From contig NZ_KB911821.1 in the NCBI RefSeq assembly GCF_000383675.1, forward strand, positions 496,001 through 560,000: a stretch of DNA of 64,000 nt, read 5' to 3'. Of this stretch, positions 45,030-53,064 are shown in pieces; position 1 is the first letter of the stretch, and every line of letters starts with the position of its first letter. The position numbers and the translations under genes are program-made. The stretch comes from Terracoccus sp. 273MFTsu3.1. Lineage in GTDB: Bacteria > Actinomycetota > Actinomycetes > Actinomycetales > Dermatophilaceae. The notes beneath the pieces are model-generated. The model saw only the letters and a program-made list of their open reading frames with translations, did not search any database and was not told the origin of the DNA.

Positions 45030-46322
45030 TCAGGCGTGGGCCGAGGAGCCGAGGGACTTCAGGAGGGCGTCGACGACCCGCGGGTCGTACTCGTAGCCGA
45101 GGCCGAGGTAGATGCGTTCGACGGCCGCCTCGCGCGCCCGAGCGCTGCGGGCCCCGGCCGTGAGGTCCTCGTAGGCGTTGACGACCTTGACGATGCGGCT
45201 CGTCAGGGGGATCTCCTCGCCGAGCTCGCGCACCTGGCGGTAGGGCGTCGTCTGGTGCTCGAGGATCCGCGCGACCCCCTCGAAGACGCCGGTCTCCCGG
45301 ACGATCGCGACGGTGTCGGCCTCGATGCGACGTTGGTCGGCCGGCGCCGCGAGGACCGTGGCGCCACCGGGGATCGGCTCGACGAGGGCCACCTGTCCGA
45401 TGTCGTGGAGCAGCGCGGCGTACTCGAGGTCGAGCAGCTCGCGCTCCGACAGGCCCAGCTCACGGCCCACCTGGACCGACAGGGCTGCCACGCGTTCGGA
45501 GTGCCCTGACGGGGTGTAGCCCGCCGCGTCGGTGAGGCGCGAGAGCGTCCTGATGCTCTGGAGGTAGGTGGCGCGGATGCTGACGTAGCGGCGGAACGCG
45601 AAGAGCGTCAGGACGAGCGGGATGAGGAAGAGCGGCAGGGCGGCGATACCGAGGGGTGGGGCGGCGAGCGCGATGAGGACGCCCGTGACCGCGACCGCGA
45701 TCGACAGCGCGAACGACGAGCGGAACTCCTCGATGAACGTCCGGCGCACGTTCGCCCCGGCCGACAGCCCACGGAGCAGGGAGGTGAAGAGAGCATCCGT
45801 GACGAGGGCGAGCAGGCAGATCCCGAGCAGCAGGGCCGCCTGCTGCCACGGAGCGACCGCCGTCTCCCGGGCGGGCTCGCCCGGTTGCTGCCCGAGCACC
45901 ACGACGCGGTAGACGATCGTGGCCACAACGATGGCCACGAACCGGCCGGCCGTGTCGACGAGGCTCGTGTCGCGGCGGGCCGCGACCCGCACGGTCGTCC
46001 CGAGCGCCATCGCCGTCGCCGTCACCGTGAGTGCGAAGGGGGCGCCGTACGGAACGGGGACCTCGCCGGGGAGCTCGGTGGTCAGGGCCAACCCGAAGGC
46101 GGCTGCCATCGCGATGGGGGCCGCCCCTCGGAAGCCGGGTGCCGAGATGTGGAACCACTCACCGAGCACGATCGTGACGCCGAAGGCCGCGACGACCCAG
46201 ACCGTGGTCGAGTCGTTCAGCGAGGGGACGTCCCCGGTCTGGATCGCGGCGATGGCCGACGCGAGCAGGCACAGGACCCCGAAGACCCCGGCCACGGGCT
46301 CACGTCTCAGGGCGCCGTTCAC
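45030..46322 (-). CDS. membrane HD-domain protein
   Basis: A 430-residue protein: about six to eight membrane segments over residues 1-220, a short linker (SIRATYLQSIRTLSRLTDAAG) and a C-terminal HD phosphohydrolase domain with HSERVAALSVQVGRELG and the metal motif LLHDIGQVAL. The GYP signature is absent. Such domains hydrolyse cyclic dinucleotides or other nucleotides, or act as sensors. The GTG start overlaps the stop of the upstream HD protein by 4 bases, so the two are made together. Confidence 0.85.
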   Translation of the reverse strand: MNGALRREPVAGVFGVLCLLASAIAAIQTGDVPSLNDSTTVWVVAAFGVTIVLGEWFHISAPGFRGAAPIAMAAAFGLALTTELPGEVPVPYGAPFALTVTATAMALGTTVRVAARRDTSLVDTAGRFVAIVVATIVYRVVVLGQQPGEPARETAVAPWQQAALLLGICLLALVTDALFTSLLRGLSAGANVRRTFIEEFRSSFALSIAVAVTGVLIALAAPPLGIAALPLFLIPLVLTLFAFRRYVSIRATYLQSIRTLSRLTDAAGYTPSGHSERVAALSVQVGRELGLSERELLDLEYAALLHDIGQVALVEPIPGGATVLAAPADQRRIEADTVAIVRETGVFEGVARILEHQTTPYRQVRELGEEIPLTSRIVKVVNAYEDLTAGARSARAREAAVERIYLGLGYEYDPRVVDALLKSLGSSAHA

Positions 46323-47629
46323 GAGGCCACCTCCGCTGGTGCAGACGCGGGCCACCCGTGCTTGTCCAGGGCGACGACGGCGGCGGCCACGACGTCGGGG
46401 TCGAAACGTCCCGGGTCGGCACGCAGCCGGCGCGCGACGTCGGCGACCGACACGACGGGTGCGGCGTCGGGGTCGCGCACGAGGTCGTCGATGGCGGTGG
46501 TCACGGCGACGATGCGCGCGGCGATGGGGATGTCGTGTCCGGCCCGTCCGTCGGGCCGGCCCGTCCCGTCGAAGCGCTCGTGCTGGTGACGGATCCCGGA
46601 TCTCGCGTCCTCGAGGAAGTCGATGCCCTCGATCATCCGGGCGCCCACGACGCAGTGGCCGTCGATGACCCGGCGCTCGGTGGGGCTCAGCGAGGACGGA
46701 GACCGGCGCAGCAGTCGGGTGGCGACCCCGAGGTGGCCGATCTCGTGGAGCGTCGCGGCATATCGCACCGTGCCGATCTGGCCCGGTGGCAGGCCGAGCT
46801 CCTCGGCGATCCACTCGGCGAGCACGGCGGCGCGCCGGCTCCGGTCCACGGCTGCGGGCTCCTTGGTGCCGAGGGCGGTGACGAGGGTGTCGATCGTCCG
46901 TTCGTGCGAGCGAAGCTCCTCGCCGTACTGGATGAAGGCCCAGCGGGCCGCGAGGAGCGGGGCGAGGACGAGGAGGGCGCTGAACGCGTCCAGGCCCGCG
47001 GGGAACCAGAGGATGACGAACAGCAGGCCGATGATGCCGTAGCCGACGTAGGCGACACCGGATCCGCTGAGGACGCGGCGGAGCTGGACGCCGAAGGGGA
47101 TCCCCTGGTCGAGGTGCAGGACGCCGGAGATGAGGCTGGCGTTGACGAGGCAGCCCACCACGTCGGCCGCGAGCAGGGGCAGTCCGACGTGCAGCCCGAG
47201 CTCGGCGGTGCTCATGTTGGTCATGCCGGATCCCTCGGCGCCGCCGAGCAGCCGGTAGGTCAGGGCCGCGGCAGCGCCGAGCAGACCGCACATGGCGGCG
47301 TTGAACATCGTCGCCGTCCATCGCGGCTGACGTCGGTCGATGAGCATCGACACCGAGCCGACCACCCACGCGCCGAAGACGCCGACGATGGCGGCCGAGG
47401 CGACGAGGATGATCGACAGGAACGAGAAGCTGATCCGCAGTCCGACGTCGGGTTCGCGGATCTGGAAGCTGACGATACCCATGAGGCACAGCAGCAGAAG
47501 GGGTCCGAGCTCGGGTCGGGGCAGCACGAGCCACGACACCACACCGGTGGCGATCGAGGTCGCGACGACGAGCGCGAGATAGGCCGGCAGCCACCGGGAC
47601 CGGACGGTTGCGGTGGCTGCCTGACTCAC
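46319..47629 (-). CDS. membrane HD-GYP-like protein with altered active site
   Basis: A 436-residue protein with about seven to eight membrane segments (residues 10-250) and a C-terminal HD-GYP-like domain. The core motif is LHEIGHLGV (HE instead of HD), and the second signature is HQHERFDGTGRPDG (HH altered, GYP replaced by GRP), so c-di-GMP hydrolysis is doubtful. The GTG at 47629 follows TACCGT by 7 bases; another GTG at 47638 overlaps that box. A mini-ORF and a hairpin precede it. Confidence 0.82.
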   Translation of the reverse strand: MSQAATATVRSRWLPAYLALVVATSIATGVVSWLVLPRPELGPLLLLCLMGIVSFQIREPDVGLRISFSFLSIILVASAAIVGVFGAWVVGSVSMLIDRRQPRWTATMFNAAMCGLLGAAAALTYRLLGGAEGSGMTNMSTAELGLHVGLPLLAADVVGCLVNASLISGVLHLDQGIPFGVQLRRVLSGSGVAYVGYGIIGLLFVILWFPAGLDAFSALLVLAPLLAARWAFIQYGEELRSHERTIDTLVTALGTKEPAAVDRSRRAAVLAEWIAEELGLPPGQIGTVRYAATLHEIGHLGVATRLLRRSPSSLSPTERRVIDGHCVVGARMIEGIDFLEDARSGIRHQHERFDGTGRPDGRAGHDIPIAARIVAVTTAIDDLVRDPDAAPVVSVADVARRLRADPGRFDPDVVAAAVVALDKHGWPASAPAEVAS

Positions 47630-47636
47630 ATCAGTC

Positions 47637-47642
47637 ACGGTA
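47637..47642 (-). promoter_or_regulatory. -10 box TACCGT before the HD-GYP-like gene
   Basis: TACCGT on the minus strand, then 7 bases and the GTG at 47629. This would allow transcription independent of the mini-ORF. Confidence 0.45.
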
Positions 47643-47646
47643 GCGC

Positions 47647-47683
47647 GACGGCACCGGAGTCTTCAGGGAACCCCGGTGCCGTC
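47647..47683 (-). terminator. hairpin between the mini-ORF and the HD-GYP-like gene
   Basis: A perfect 11-base stem (GACGGCACCGG / CCGGTGCCGTC) with a 15-base loop starts 19 bases past the mini-ORF stop. It may end the mini-ORF transcript or attenuate read-through into the HD genes. Confidence 0.65.
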
Positions 47684-47701
47684 CAGCGGCTCTGGAGCGG
47701 C

Positions 47702-47794
47702 TCAGCCGCCCCAGCCCCAGACGCCGGCGAGGGAGATGATGGCGCGGGTGGCGAGGTCGTTGGACGTGAGTGCCGACAGGAGGGCAGCGAACAT
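47702..47794 (-). CDS. 30-residue hydrophobic mini-protein, unrecognised
   Basis: A short reading frame with ATG at 47794-47792 and TGA at 47704-47702. An AAGGAG ribosome-binding site (47807-47802) sits 7 bases before the ATG, the ideal spacing, which is the main evidence that it is translated. The peptide starts MFAALLSALTSNDLATRAII and ends SLAGVWGWGG: a hydrophobic helix with a Trp/Gly tail. I do not recognise it. It lies upstream of two membrane HD-domain genes on the same strand and is followed by a hairpin. It could be a signal peptide precursor, a small membrane protein or toxin, or a leader peptide. Confidence 0.6.
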   Translation of the reverse strand: MFAALLSALTSNDLATRAIISLAGVWGWGG

Positions 47795-48079
47795 TGGGGG
47801 GCTCCTTCATAGATGGATGTTCCGGATGCGTGCGCCATGGAGGGGCGTTGCTGCGGCAGCACAGAACAACAGAGGTTTCCCTCGATGCTCAGGATGCCGT
47901 GCGCGCGCGGGCGCACGGAAGCAGATCCGGCGTATCCATGCCGGATCTATACGAAGATTTTAAGGTTTGCGGGGCAACCCCGCGACCAATTGGGCCACTC
48001 GCGCGCAATGTGGAAGAATCAGGTCTTCGTGTCCCGCACCGGGGCCCGAGACCACTGTACGACCCATTAGGAGCCGACG
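47795..48079. other. intergenic region between the mini-ORF and bL37, with hairpins and an AT-rich core
   Basis: A 285-base divergent gap. It holds an inverted repeat AGATCCGGC (47923-47931) / GCCGGATCT (47940-47948) with an 8-base loop, a hairpin GCGGGG-CAA-CCCCGC (47969-47983), and between them an AT-rich stretch (47949-47968) with TAAAAT on the minus strand (a plausible -10 for the mini-ORF). A further GC hairpin is seen near 47900-47916. No coding region is evident on either strand. Confidence 0.55.
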
Positions 48080-48154
48080 ATGAGCAAGCGCGCCCGCAAG
48101 CGCCGCTCCCGCAAGGGCAACGCCGCCAACCACGGCCGCAAGCCCAACGCCTGA
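48080..48154 (+). CDS. ribosomal protein bL37
   Basis: A 24-residue highly basic protein, MSKRARKRRSRKGNAANHGR followed by KPNA. It closely resembles bL37, the tiny large-subunit protein found in mycobacterial ribosome structures, which ends ANHGKRPNA. The AGGAG ribosome-binding site lies 7 bases before the ATG, and a strong terminator follows. It is convergent with the anti-sigma factor gene. It is short enough to be missed by routine gene finding. Confidence 0.88.
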   Translation: MSKRARKRRSRKGNAANHGRKPNA

Positions 48155-48168
48155 GCCGCAGACGTCAG

Positions 48169-48200
48169 AGGCCCGCACCCGAGCAGCTCGGGGCGGGCCT
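48169..48200. terminator. hairpin terminator after bL37
   Basis: Stem AGGCCCGC-CCCGAG / CTCGGG-GCGGGCCT with one bulged A and a CAG loop, followed by TCGTCGT. It also lies downstream of the convergent anti-sigma gene. Confidence 0.8.
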
Positions 48201-48242
48201 TCGTCGTGTCCGGGGACCCGACGTGACGTCCTGGGCCGGTGA

Positions 48243-48542
48243 TCAGCCGCGGTCGACCTGGATCACGGTCATCGAGATGCGCGACATGATCGTCAGGCGC
48301 AGCGCCTCCGGGGCCTGCTCGCACTCGCACGAACGCTTGATGAGGGACTTGAGCGTCGTGTCGAGGTCGTACTCCTTGAGGCACGGCCCGCACTCGTCGA
48401 GGTGCGCCTGGATCTTGGCGCACTCGTCGGGCCCCAGCTCGCCGTCGAGGTACTCGTAGACCCGCAGCAAGGCCTCGGAGCAGTCGGTGCGCGTCGTCGC
48501 GCTGTCCGACGCACCCTGTCCACCCGTCGTGTGGTCCTTCAT
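48243..48542 (-). CDS. RsrA/RshA-type zinc anti-sigma factor
   Basis: A 99-residue ZAS-family anti-sigma factor. The zinc/redox motif HLDECGPC (H-x3-C-x2-C) is near residue 47, preceded by [16 protein letters not shown] and followed by [26 protein letters not shown] in outline. In this family disulfide stress expels zinc and frees the sigma factor. The ATG overlaps the sigma gene stop by 4 bases. Orthologues are RsrA (Streptomyces) and RshA (mycobacteria). Confidence 0.93.
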   Translation of the reverse strand: MKDHTTGGQGASDSATTRTDCSEALLRVYEYLDGELGPDECAKIQAHLDECGPCLKEYDLDTTLKSLIKRSCECEQAPEALRLTIMSRISMTVIQVDRG

Positions 48543-49321
48543 GACCGGCTTCCTTCCGTGCCAGCAGCGATCCCCGCGCCCATCGCGGCACCGTCGGAGG
48601 TGCCGGCCGCAGCGAAACCGCGGTCGGCGGCGTACTCCGAGAGGAGCTCGCGCAGCTGTCGGCGTCCGCGGTGCAGCCTGCTCATGACGGTGCCGATGGG
48701 CGTGTCCATGATCTCGGCGATCTCCTTGTAGGCGTAGCCCTCGACGTCGGCGAAGTAGACCGCCAGGCGGAACTCCTCGGGGATCGCCTGCAGCGCGCGC
48801 TTGACGTCGCTGTCGGGGAGGTGGTCGAGCGCCTCGGCCTCGGCGGACCGGAGCCCGACCGACGTGTGCGACTCGGCCCGCGCCAGCTGGTAGTCCTCGA
48901 TCTCGGCCGAGTCGGACTCGAGGGGCTGGCGCTGCTTCTTGCGGTAGCTGTTGATGTACGTGTTGGTGAGGATGCGGTACATCCACGCCTTGAGGTTGGT
49001 GCCCGGCTTGTACTGGTGGAACGCGGCGTACGCCTTGGCGAACGTCTCCTGCACGAGGTCCTCGGCGTCGCTCGGGTTGCGCGTCGTGCGCAGAGCAGCG
49101 CTGTAGAGCTGGTCGAGCAGGGGCATCGCCTCGCGCTCGAAGCGCGCCCGACGATCGTGCTCGCTCTCGCTCGCGACGTCGACGGTCGCGTCGGCGCGGG
49201 CGAGGTCGTCGGGGTCGGCAGACGGTGCAGGCGCCGACCCCCGGGTCGTCGCGCTCGTGTCGGTGCTCGGGTCCGTCAGCCGCAGGGCGGCGCTCGGATC
49301 GGTCTTCTTGTCCTTTGCCAT
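48539..49321 (-). CDS. sigH: ECF sigma factor SigH/SigR (disulfide and heat stress)
   Basis: A 260-residue group 4 sigma factor: region 2 from [20 protein letters not shown] through [25 protein letters not shown] (in outline), and region 4 with [20 protein letters not shown]. It controls thioredoxin and mycothiol-related genes in actinobacteria. It has an N-terminal extension of about 70 residues, as in the longer isoform of Streptomyces SigR. The ATG at 49321 (MAKDKKTD) has GGGAGGCG upstream; TAGGCT also lies 8 bases before it. I see no GGAAT/GTT autoregulatory promoter in the 113-base gap. Confidence 0.92.
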   Translation of the reverse strand: MAKDKKTDPSAALRLTDPSTDTSATTRGSAPAPSADPDDLARADATVDVASESEHDRRARFEREAMPLLDQLYSAALRTTRNPSDAEDLVQETFAKAYAAFHQYKPGTNLKAWMYRILTNTYINSYRKKQRQPLESDSAEIEDYQLARAESHTSVGLRSAEAEALDHLPDSDVKRALQAIPEEFRLAVYFADVEGYAYKEIAEIMDTPIGTVMSRLHRGRRQLRELLSEYAADRGFAAAGTSDGAAMGAGIAAGTEGSRS

Positions 49322-49434
49322 CGCCTCCCAGCCTAGACCGGTGGGCTGCGACAGCAGACCGTGCTCGGTCGGCACGGTCGCGACGCTCTCGGGCTCACGG
49401 GTGGGGCAGGTGACCATGCTGGGTGCAACGACAC

Positions 49435-50076
49435 CTAGCCGGGCAGCATTCCCGCGATCGTGCCGAGCGCCTCGGTGAGGGCGCTGCGCGAGCCTTTCGG
49501 GAAGCTGTGGGCTCCGGGGACCTCGATGAGGGTCGTGCCCACCGGCAGGTGCTGGCGCACCTCGTCCGGCGTGCCGAACGTGTCGTGGGTGCCCTGCACG
49601 ACCCATGACGGCGCGGGTGCGAGCGCGAGTTCGCCGGCGCGCAGCTTCTCCGGCTGGCCCGGCAGGTGGAGGGGGAAGCTGAGCAGGAGGCCGGCATCGG
49701 CCTCGAGCGGTCCGGCCGTGCGGCACGCCACGCGCGCGCCCGCACTGCGGCCGCCGACGACCAGGGGTCGCGGCAGCCGGCCCCTGCCGGTCACGAGGGC
49801 CTCGACGATCGGCACCCAGGCGACATCGAGCGTGGGCGGGCGGCCGGCCACCTTGCGACCCGCCACGAGCCACGGCTGCTCGACGAGCACGACGGCCCAT
49901 CCCGCGCCGACGAGCACCTCGCGGGCGATCGCGAGGTCGATCGCTCCGAGCCCTCCCCCGGCGCCGTGGCCGAGGACGACGGTGCCGCGTGGCCGCGCGG
50001 GTCGCTGGATGTGGGCGCGTCCGGGACCGCCGGGCGTCTCGATCTCGCGGACCGTCTCACGGGCCGGTGCGCTCAC
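49435..50076 (-). CDS. alpha/beta hydrolase of the KANL3/Tex30 type
   Basis: A 213-residue hydrolase with LGHGAGGG as oxyanion loop, nucleophile elbow [11 protein letters not shown] (Gly-Arg-Ser-Ala-Gly) near residue 108, [10 protein letters not shown] with the acid and [10 protein letters not shown] with the catalytic histidine. Members of this family are predicted dienelactone-hydrolase-like enzymes of unknown substrate. The GTG start overlaps the SRAP stop by 4 bases. Confidence 0.87.
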   Translation of the reverse strand: MSAPARETVREIETPGGPGRAHIQRPARPRGTVVLGHGAGGGLGAIDLAIAREVLVGAGWAVVLVEQPWLVAGRKVAGRPPTLDVAWVPIVEALVTGRGRLPRPLVVGGRSAGARVACRTAGPLEADAGLLLSFPLHLPGQPEKLRAGELALAPAPSWVVQGTHDTFGTPDEVRQHLPVGTTLIEVPGAHSFPKGSRSALTEALGTIAGMLPG

Positions 50077-50915
50077 GCGCCGACCACCTCGCCGGTCATC
50101 GGGTCGACGACACCCTCGAGCTCGGACTCGGGAACGGGTTCGACGAGAGCCGGACCGTTGTTGCGCGTCGCGCCCACCGCGCGGCTGACCGGGTGCGCCT
50201 CGAAGCGCCCGGGCTCGGCGAAGTCGAGGACGCTCTGGACGTAGGCCGGGTCCTTCTCGTCGGGGTCGAGCCACTGCTCCCACTGGGCAGGCTCGAGGAC
50301 GAGCGGCTGGCGGTCGTGGATGCGGTCCATGCCGGGGTCGGCGGCGGTCGTGATGATCGTGAAGGTCGTCAGCCACGCCGCCGGGTCGCCCTCGGGCAGC
50401 TCGCGGTCGCGCCAGAACTCGTAGAGCCCGGCGAAGGCGACGGGCGCGCCGTCGGCGCGGTGGATGAAGAAGGGCTGCTTGCGTGGCTTGCCCTTGGCGT
50501 CGACCGCGGTCGGCGAGACCTGCCACTCGTACCACCCGTCGGCCGGCACGAGGCAGCGGCGAGAGAGGGCGGCCTTGGCGAAGGCACCCTTGCCGAGCAC
50601 CGACTCCGCGCGGGCGTTCGTCATGCGCAGACCCGTCGAGACGTCCTTGGACCACGCCGGCACGAGCCCCCACGTGAGCATCCGGAGCTGCCGGGCGGGG
50701 ACGGTCTCCTCGTCTGCGTCGGCGCTGCGGGGCCTCCGGGTGAGCACGACCGGCGCCTGCTTGGACGGGGCCATGTTCCAGTCGGGTTCGCCCGCCGGCG
50801 GGCTCTGGGGGTTCTTGAGCACGCTGCGCGCGGGCTCGTCGGTGTGGTCCTCCTCGACGTCGAAGGCCTCGATGAGCTCGTCGGGCCGCGCGCTCGCGGC
50901 ATACCTCCCGCACAT
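50073..50915 (-). CDS. SOS response-associated peptidase (SRAP/YedK/HMCES)
   Basis: A 280-residue SRAP protein that crosslinks to abasic sites in single-stranded DNA through Cys2 exposed by removal of Met1. The start must therefore be MCGRY at 50915, although the frame continues upstream. Supporting motifs are WNMAPS, TNARAESV, LVPADGWYEW and RIHDRQPLVL with the active-site histidine. TACGCT 7 bases before the ATG suggests a leaderless mRNA. It heads the SRAP-hydrolase unit upstream of sigH, as in mycobacteria. Confidence 0.95.
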   Translation of the reverse strand: MCGRYAASARPDELIEAFDVEEDHTDEPARSVLKNPQSPPAGEPDWNMAPSKQAPVVLTRRPRSADADEETVPARQLRMLTWGLVPAWSKDVSTGLRMTNARAESVLGKGAFAKAALSRRCLVPADGWYEWQVSPTAVDAKGKPRKQPFFIHRADGAPVAFAGLYEFWRDRELPEGDPAAWLTTFTIITTAADPGMDRIHDRQPLVLEPAQWEQWLDPDEKDPAYVQSVLDFAEPGRFEAHPVSRAVGATRNNGPALVEPVPESELEGVVDPMTGEVVGA

Positions 50916-50922
50916 GCGCCAC

Positions 50923-50928
50923 AGCGTA
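50923..50928 (-). promoter_or_regulatory. -10 box TACGCT, leaderless start of the SRAP gene
   Basis: TACGCT on the minus strand, 7 bases, then the ATG at 50915. Inverted GGCATAC/GTATGCC copies flank the start (50899 and 50926). Confidence 0.5.
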
Positions 50929-51026
50929 TGCCGGGTGGCCGACGACAGGGATCGCGACGGCACACGTGACGGGTCGGGCCGGCGACGGCCCCGGAGGTCG
51001 GCGTGGGCAGCGCGTCCTGCGGCGCG

Positions 51027-51042
51027 GGTATGTCGATACCGT
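51027..51042 (+). promoter_or_regulatory. candidate promoter/operator before the DoxX-aroA genes
   Basis: A palindrome GGTAT-GTCG-ATACC (51027-51040) overlaps a -10-like TACCGT (51037-51042), predicting a leader of about 59 bases before the DoxX gene. Confidence 0.35.
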
Positions 51043-51107
51043 AGGTGTCCACAGGTCCACGATGGTCATGACGCGTTCGAACGGGTCGCGGCCAGAGGAG
51101 GAAACGC

Positions 51108-51638
51108 ATGATCGTCCGTCGTCTCGCCCGCCCGCTGCTCGCATCCGTCTTCGTCGCCGCCGGCGTGGAGGCCCTCCGCCACCCGGCTGCGCGCACCGAC
51201 CAGGCCGCCCACCTGCTCCAGAAGGTGCCGGACCAGGTCCCGGGAGCCGAGGTGGCCGCGAAGGACCCCGACCTCTTCGTCCGGGTCAACGGCGCCGCCC
51301 TGCTCGGCGGAGGGCTCCTGCTCGCCACCGGCCGGATGCCGCGGCTCGCCTCGACGGTGCTCGCCGCCTCGATCGTGCCGACGACGGCGATCGAACACGC
51401 CTTCTGGGAGGAAACCGACCCCACCCGCAAGGCGCAGAGCCGCAGCCTCTTCCTCAAGAACGTCGGCCTGCTCGGCGGCCTGCTCCTCGCCGCTGTCGAC
51501 ACCGAGGGCAAGCCGGGCCTGGCCTGGCGCGCCCAGCACGCCACGAAGACGACGCGCCGCGAGGCCCGTCACGCCCAGCGGGCCGCCAAGCGTGAGGCGC
51601 GCCTGCTCGCCCATCGAGCCCAGGACGTCGTGAGCTGA
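51108..51638 (+). CDS. DoxX family membrane protein
   Basis: A 176-residue protein with four hydrophobic segments in residues 1-135 ([67 protein letters not shown]) and a basic cytoplasmic tail. DoxX proteins are linked to membrane redox and oxidative stress detoxification in mycobacteria. An AGAGGAGG ribosome-binding site precedes the ATG. aroA follows at once. Confidence 0.9.
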   Translation: MIVRRLARPLLASVFVAAGVEALRHPAARTDQAAHLLQKVPDQVPGAEVAAKDPDLFVRVNGAALLGGGLLLATGRMPRLASTVLAASIVPTTAIEHAFWEETDPTRKAQSRSLFLKNVGLLGGLLLAAVDTEGKPGLAWRAQHATKTTRREARHAQRAAKREARLLAHRAQDVVS

Positions 51639-51639
51639 G

Positions 51640-53064
51640 TTGAGTCCCGCTGATCCATCGCCCCACCCCCTGTCCGTGACGGACGGCGCCACCGACGGCG
51701 CCGGCGACGGCGCCACCCTGACCGAGGAGCCCGACTGGGCGGCGCCGCTCGCGCCCGGACCGCTCGATGCCACGGTCGTCCTGCCGGGGAGCAAGTCCCT
51801 GACCAACCGCTACCTCGTGCTCGCAGCACTGGCGAGCGACCGTTCGAGGCTGCGGGCGCCGCTGCGCTCGCGTGACACGCTGCTCATGGCCGACGCGCTG
51901 CGCGCCCTGGGGGTACGCATCGACGACGTCGCGCCGGAAGGTGAGTCCGGCGGCGGTGGGGCCGGTGCGGTCGGCGGAGTGCTCGACTGGGTGGTGACGC
52001 CCCCTGAGACGCTGAGCGGTGGCGTGACGGTCGACTGCGGCCTGGCCGGCACCGTGATGCGCTTCCTGCCCGCCGTGGCGGCGCTCGCCGACGGGCCGGT
52101 GCGGCTCGACGGCGACCCCCAGGCACGGGTGCGCCCGATGGGGCCGGTCACCGACGCGCTGCGCGCGCTCGGGGTCACCGTCGACGACCACGACGGGCAC
52201 CTGCCGGTCACGGTCCACGGGCGCGGACGGGTGCCGGGCGGGTCGGTGACGATGGACGCCTCGGCCTCGTCGCAGTTCATCTCGGCTCTGCTCCTCGCCG
52301 GGGCACGCTACGACGAGGGCGTCACCGTGCACCACGACGGCAAGCCGGTGCCGAGCGAGCCGCACATCCTCATGACGGTCGAGACCCTGCGCGACGCAGG
52401 CGCGATCGTCGACGACAGCGAGCCGAACACGTGGCGTGTCGAGCCGTCCGAGATCAACGCCCTCGACGTGTCCGTCGAGCCGGACCTGTCCAACGCCGGG
52501 CCCTTCGTCGCGGCGGCCCTCGTCGTCGGCGGGACAGTGCGGGTGCCCGGGTGGCCCCAGCACACGACCCAGGCCGGCGACCTCCTCCGCGAGATCCTCG
52601 ACACCATGGGCGCCGACGTGCGCCTCGACCGCTCGGGGCTCACGGTGGTCGGCAGCGGTGAGCTCGTCGGCATCGACATCGACCTGCACGACGCCGCCGA
52701 GCTGACCCCCACCGTGGCCGCGCTCGCAGCGCTCGCGTCGACACCCACGTGGATCCGCGGGGTGGCCCACATCCGCGGCCACGAGACGGACCGTCTCGCG
52801 GCGCTCACGGCAGAGCTCGGACGGGTCGGGTCGCATGTCACCGAGACCGACGACGGGCTGCGCATCTCGCCGGCGGCCTTGCACGGTGGGCGTTTCCGCA
52901 CCTACCACGACCACCGTATGGCCACCGCGGGCGCGATCATCGGACTGCGCGTGCCCGGCGTGCACGTCGAGGACGTCGACACGACGCGCAAGACGCTGCC
53001 CGACTTCGTCGGGCTGTGGCAGGGCATGCTCGACGGCTCGCGCCCCGTGGTGCTCTCTCGATGA
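51640..53064 (+). CDS. aroA: 3-phosphoshikimate 1-carboxyvinyltransferase (EPSP synthase)
   Basis: A 474-residue enzyme of the shikimate pathway. Signature blocks are [54 protein letters not shown] and [19 protein letters not shown]. The start is uncertain: a TTG at 51640 immediately follows the DoxX stop, while a GTG at 51676 (VTDGATDG) is equally in frame; the first 40 residues are not part of the fold. The stop overlaps the rsgA start (ATGA). Confidence 0.95.
   Translation: MSPADPSPHPLSVTDGATDGAGDGATLTEEPDWAAPLAPGPLDATVVLPGSKSLTNRYLVLAALASDRSRLRAPLRSRDTLLMADALRALGVRIDDVAPEGESGGGGAGAVGGVLDWVVTPPETLSGGVTVDCGLAGTVMRFLPAVAALADGPVRLDGDPQARVRPMGPVTDALRALGVTVDDHDGHLPVTVHGRGRVPGGSVTMDASASSQFISALLLAGARYDEGVTVHHDGKPVPSEPHILMTVETLRDAGAIVDDSEPNTWRVEPSEINALDVSVEPDLSNAGPFVAAALVVGGTVRVPGWPQHTTQAGDLLREILDTMGADVRLDRSGLTVVGSGELVGIDIDLHDAAELTPTVAALAALASTPTWIRGVAHIRGHETDRLAALTAELGRVGSHVTETDDGLRISPAALHGGRFRTYHDHRMATAGAIIGLRVPGVHVEDVDTTRKTLPDFVGLWQGMLDGSRPVVLSR

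Noticed and set aside
47940-48010. A tRNA-like stretch on the minus strand (GTGGCCC-AATTGGTC followed by a GC hairpin)
   Set aside because: The putative anticodon arm has a 3-base loop, or a loop without the invariant U33, and there is no T-arm GGTTCGAATCC, so it does not fold as a tRNA.
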